From Zygaena filipendulae (Eukaryota > Arthropoda > Insecta > Lepidoptera > Zygaenidae): a stretch of DNA of 64,000 bases. Below, piece by piece: positions 60,478 through 64,000 of this stretch (position 1 is its first letter; each line of letters begins with the position of its first letter). The stretch covers positions 10,624,501 through 10,688,500 of the forward strand of contig OU015651.1 of NCBI GenBank assembly GCA_907165275.2, read 5' to 3'. The position numbers and the translations under genes are program-made. The notes under the pieces are model-generated. The model worked only from the letters and a program-made list of their open reading frames with translations, made no database searches and had not been told where the DNA came from.

Positions 60478-63400
60478 TGTTCCATAAATTGGAAATTGTA
60501 GAACTAATTATAACAGGCACGTTTCAAAAATGTTTTAAACGTAACCCTGAGCTTCCCAAGAAAAATGTTCATAAATAGCCAGAATATACAAAAGTCACTC
60601 GGCAGTCGGGCTGCCGTTCATTGTAATTATCCAGACACAATATGTACCCAAGTAGTACACATAGTATCTCTAAATAATAATACATGCACAAAACAGAAAC
60701 TAACATTCATTTTAGAACAAAAAGCAAAACAAACACAAAGGGACACGACGAAAATTATGTCTAGTTACAATAACAATCATACATCATGATCTAATAACCA
60801 GCGGGCTATGGTAACGTGGCAAAGGGTGCCCTCAAATAAATTACTTAGCTTTAGCAGACAGCCCTATTAGTTAACGTGTCGGCAACACGTGTGCGGGGGG
60901 CGAAACTCCGCAGACCAAAACGATTTCATCACCGCCTAGTTAGTTGTAAGTATTTGGACCATGTTTCAACGCGACGCAATATAAAACTGTCTGTAGTCAA
61001 ACAAATAAAATTATTTGGGCAATAAACACTACCATCAAGCGCTATCGTCTAATGAATGCACAGTATTAATCTTTGTTTATTACAGAAACGAGTAGCTTTA
61101 AACATGATTTCAACAGTATTGATTTGTAAGCCTACATTCATATAGTTCATGTGATTCACTCAAATAGACATAATGTTACTTTAGTATAAATAAAGTAGGA
61201 ATAAGGGCGAAAGCACCATCTTTAAGAAACGGATATTAGTCGACAGTAAAAAGCAATAACGGAGGGAACTATAAATAAGAAAATCTCTTCGGCCAACGCA
61301 ATAACAATAACGCTATATTAATTGGATGTCTTGCTATAAGTTGCTATGATACTATACTATCAATAATATAGTATTTAATTTTGTTTTTAAGTTTCTGAAA
61401 GGTCGTCCAAAGATAAAGCAGTACCTATCTGACCGAGGACGTCCTTAGAAAGACAAACAATTAGAGCAATAGGAGAAGAGCAATAGTCGACGGGCACGCA
61501 TTGCGGGCACGTATGAGAATAATTATACGGATGAGGAGGACGAGGCGAAGGGAATGCAATCGAAGGGATGTCTTTAACACATGCGAGTAATTCACCCGCA
61601 AAAAAATAAACGAATATTTCCTGTTCGTATGTAGAGTTAGAGTAGTATCGATAATAATAATTGATTAATATTAAGCTACGTAGGTCGGAGTCACAAATAC
61701 GCTTCAAAATGGATTAAACGCTTCACAATATAAAATTACAATGAACCGCATTCGGCAAGTTCACGAACGGTCAAACCACTGAAAAACCAGGTACAAAATA
61801 ATCAATAGTTATAACTCATTGAAATAAACAAAAAAATTATCGCCGGTGCCACTTGTTGTAATGTAACCAATTTTTTTAATAGCTATTGGGGCAGCTACAA
61901 ATCAGAAAAATCAAAGCCTTGTTAAAAAGAAGACCAGAAGACACAGAATTCCATATAATAAATCTATCTCTTATATTTTTGTTTAATGAGTATCTACCGT
62001 TTTCAGGTACCTAGTTATTCGTACACCTCTAGAAGAACTTATAAAATGAAGGCATGAGTAATTTAAAACACGTTCTTTTTAATCAGAATAATAATGTGAA
62101 TAAAATAGAGCGATTCAAACACAATTTCATTGTATCGTGATTTCAACTATTGTATTCACATTTTCCTTTTGTTGTGCTAGCCAGTGGTTGGTTACACAGT
62201 GCACAGTACAAACGAGATCCCATCTACGAGCATGTTAACATGTTGAATCGACACGAGCCGACGTATGTTAAATGTATACAAACATTATGCTATAGATACT
62301 TTAATGGACACCAGCTGTTTGAATGAACGGGGAATTAATATTGGTAAATCAGAGGAGTGTTCTGAAAGCTGAATAAATAGAGCCATGGCTTTGTAAAAAA
62401 CAAATCGCTTAAATCGCGAGGCTAGTTCAGTGATAGACGGCTAGCCGGTAGCCGGTGAGTGGCAGGCCAGCCGGTAACGAAGGCGGCAAGGCAAATTGCA
62501 CGAATCCTTACATACATACAATTTATTCGAAAGTCAGCGGGCTTGTAGATTTATATCGGCCCTAGATTGGCGGTGCCTCTCACGCGAACCATACAGAAAG
62601 CAATTTCAGTATCGGCTGTGTCGCTCTGCGATCCGGATCCGATGAATATACACGTTACTTATTTTCATCACGCGAGCGGGGGAACAAGATCTATGGCCAC
62701 GCGTAATGAAAAAACGAAACTAGCGTATCTGATTTATAACTGCGAGGATTCCACGTCATAAATATCTTAACACAATGTAAACTGGGCATTTATGTGAGAC
62801 ACCCAGAAATGACGCTACAGATTTTCCTGTGATTAATGACTTCGAAGTTTCATTTTCCATCATACGACGAAACGCAAAATCCGAGCCACACCTTGAACCT
62901 TCCATTCACCTCACGTAATGCAATAGAGAGAAGCTCGGGCGTAATATTAGAAGTTCAATACGTACCTACGTCCACCCGTAACTAATGTCACGTAAATACA
63001 ATATTTATCCGGTGCGGACGCGACCAAACGCTTTCGGATAACGACCAAAATAAATGTTAGAATAGTGAAGCGAAGCAATTTGTCATTGAACGGGGCCATT
63101 AGCTGCACAATTAGTGCAATTGTCATTAATTTATTATTGTGGTGCCGTCAGCGGCAACGGCCGCGCTGAAATCCCTATGAACAACTGAACAACGACATAG
63201 AGCTGCGTGGGGAAATGTCGACACTGCACGAGATGAACTATCCCTTATCTACTATGGTCGGATAAATACCTAGACATTATGGACTCAACTGGAACTAGAC
63301 TGAAAGAGTTAATTGAAATGAATTGTATCACTCTGGGTGGCGAGCCGTCTTAATAGGTTAAAGTGTTCCCCATTATTTATTACAGAGGACACTGACGCGT

Positions 63401-64000
63401 GTCATTATTCTGCGGTATTCACATAATTACGATTAGCAGCCGCAATGAATTCGTCACTCGCCTGTCGGGACTTGATTACAAACGGGACATAAATTCTAAT
63501 TAGACAAAATAATTCACGTCCTAATATCGCATTATTAGCATACCATGAAACTCACGATCTTATTTATAGAAATTACACGCCTGCCAGTTGTATATTTTTT
63601 GATTACAAAGCTACAAGTATTCTGCTAAAAGTAATTAGTACCTACAACTATATTGAAATAACTTTATGTTGACTTTCTCAATCGTAAAATTTACTTGATA
63701 AAAAGCGAAAAAGGTTTTAAAAGAAATGCAACAATCTAAACTGTTTTAGATACAGTTTACTTCCAACTGAAGAAAAAGAATATCTACTATTGTATGTGTA
63801 CAACAATTTAATAATCGGTCATCATAAATTTATTTTTATGATTGTAATTACTTTGCGTTCAATTTTTATATATACGACTTTTTTAAACTCTTTCATATAC
63901 TATGTAACAAAATTAAATACTGTTCGTTGGCATCTAGATTATCACGCGAGAACGGCCGGACCTATCTGGCCAATTTCTATATTAAATATTCGTCCGAATA
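60478..64000. other. No gene recognised to the right edge
   Basis: Unassigned DNA. I looked on the minus strand for the missing Hs6st exon with a HIQKTGGT-type PAPS loop and did not find it. Some patches (62400-62760, 63130-63170) are GC-richer and might be regulatory. Confidence 0.45.

Noticed and set aside
61387..61707. 106-codon minus frame
   Set aside because: No motif, no splice or start context, and a chance length for this much sequence.

Overview
ORGANISM. The window is nuclear DNA of a moth or butterfly, most likely a noctuoid-type lepidopteran. It is AT-rich, has very low coding density, GT-AG introns and many GTAGGTACCTAC-type strings. It carries many short elements ending in a CCGCGG...CCGCGG hairpin plus CTAGT, which resemble the Helitron-like Lep1 family described from Lepidoptera. 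No bacterial or viral gene organisation is present.

HOST GENE. One real gene is supported: the C-terminal part of heparan-sulfate 6-O-sulfotransferase (Hs6st) on the minus strand. Five coding exons lie at 26333-26458, 22765-22847, 20048-20292, 16015-16199 and 15642-15786 (stop). All splice phases agree and together they encode about 260 residues. The N-terminal exons (cytosolic tail, signal anchor, PAPS-binding loop) were not found; they probably lie beyond 64000. If so, everything from 26459 to the right edge is one intron of more than 37.5 kb. The possible 3' UTR runs leftward from 15641.

LAYOUT. 1-15.3 kb: no recognised gene. It holds clusters of Lep1-like elements, LINE 3' ends, a tRNA-derived SINE-like unit, one copy of a 1.3-kb composite repeat, a 235-bp foldback MITE and an internally deleted DUF4817/DDE-type transposon (13413-14011). 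15.6-26.5 kb: Hs6st exons, with MITEs, Lep1-like elements and a LINE end only 25-80 bp from exon boundaries, plus a decayed THAP zinc-finger domain at 23868-24080. 26.5-38.9 kb: a PIF-like MITE, a near-perfect 60-bp-arm foldback (27725-27857), Lep1-like elements with a nested SINE, and a TA-flanked MITE.

MAIN STRUCTURE. Positions 38907-52369 form one 13.46-kb foldback element. It has perfect terminal inverted repeats starting GTCACTG and a 9-bp target duplication (TCGCTGAGC). Its outer arms of 788 bp carry about 162-bp tandem repeats. Its inner arms hold about 43 (left) and about 37 (right) copies of a 150-bp unit in opposite orientation, meeting at an 18-bp spacer at 46083-46100. It encodes no protein. 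The design and the 9-bp duplication match Foldback (FB)-type transposons as known from Drosophila. I consider this the exceptional object of the window.

52.4-64 kb: a second full copy of the 1.3-kb composite repeat, more Lep1-like elements, and unassigned AT-rich DNA.

LIMITS. Splice sites are read by eye. Family names for transposons rest on motifs and termini seen here plus general knowledge; no database search was made.
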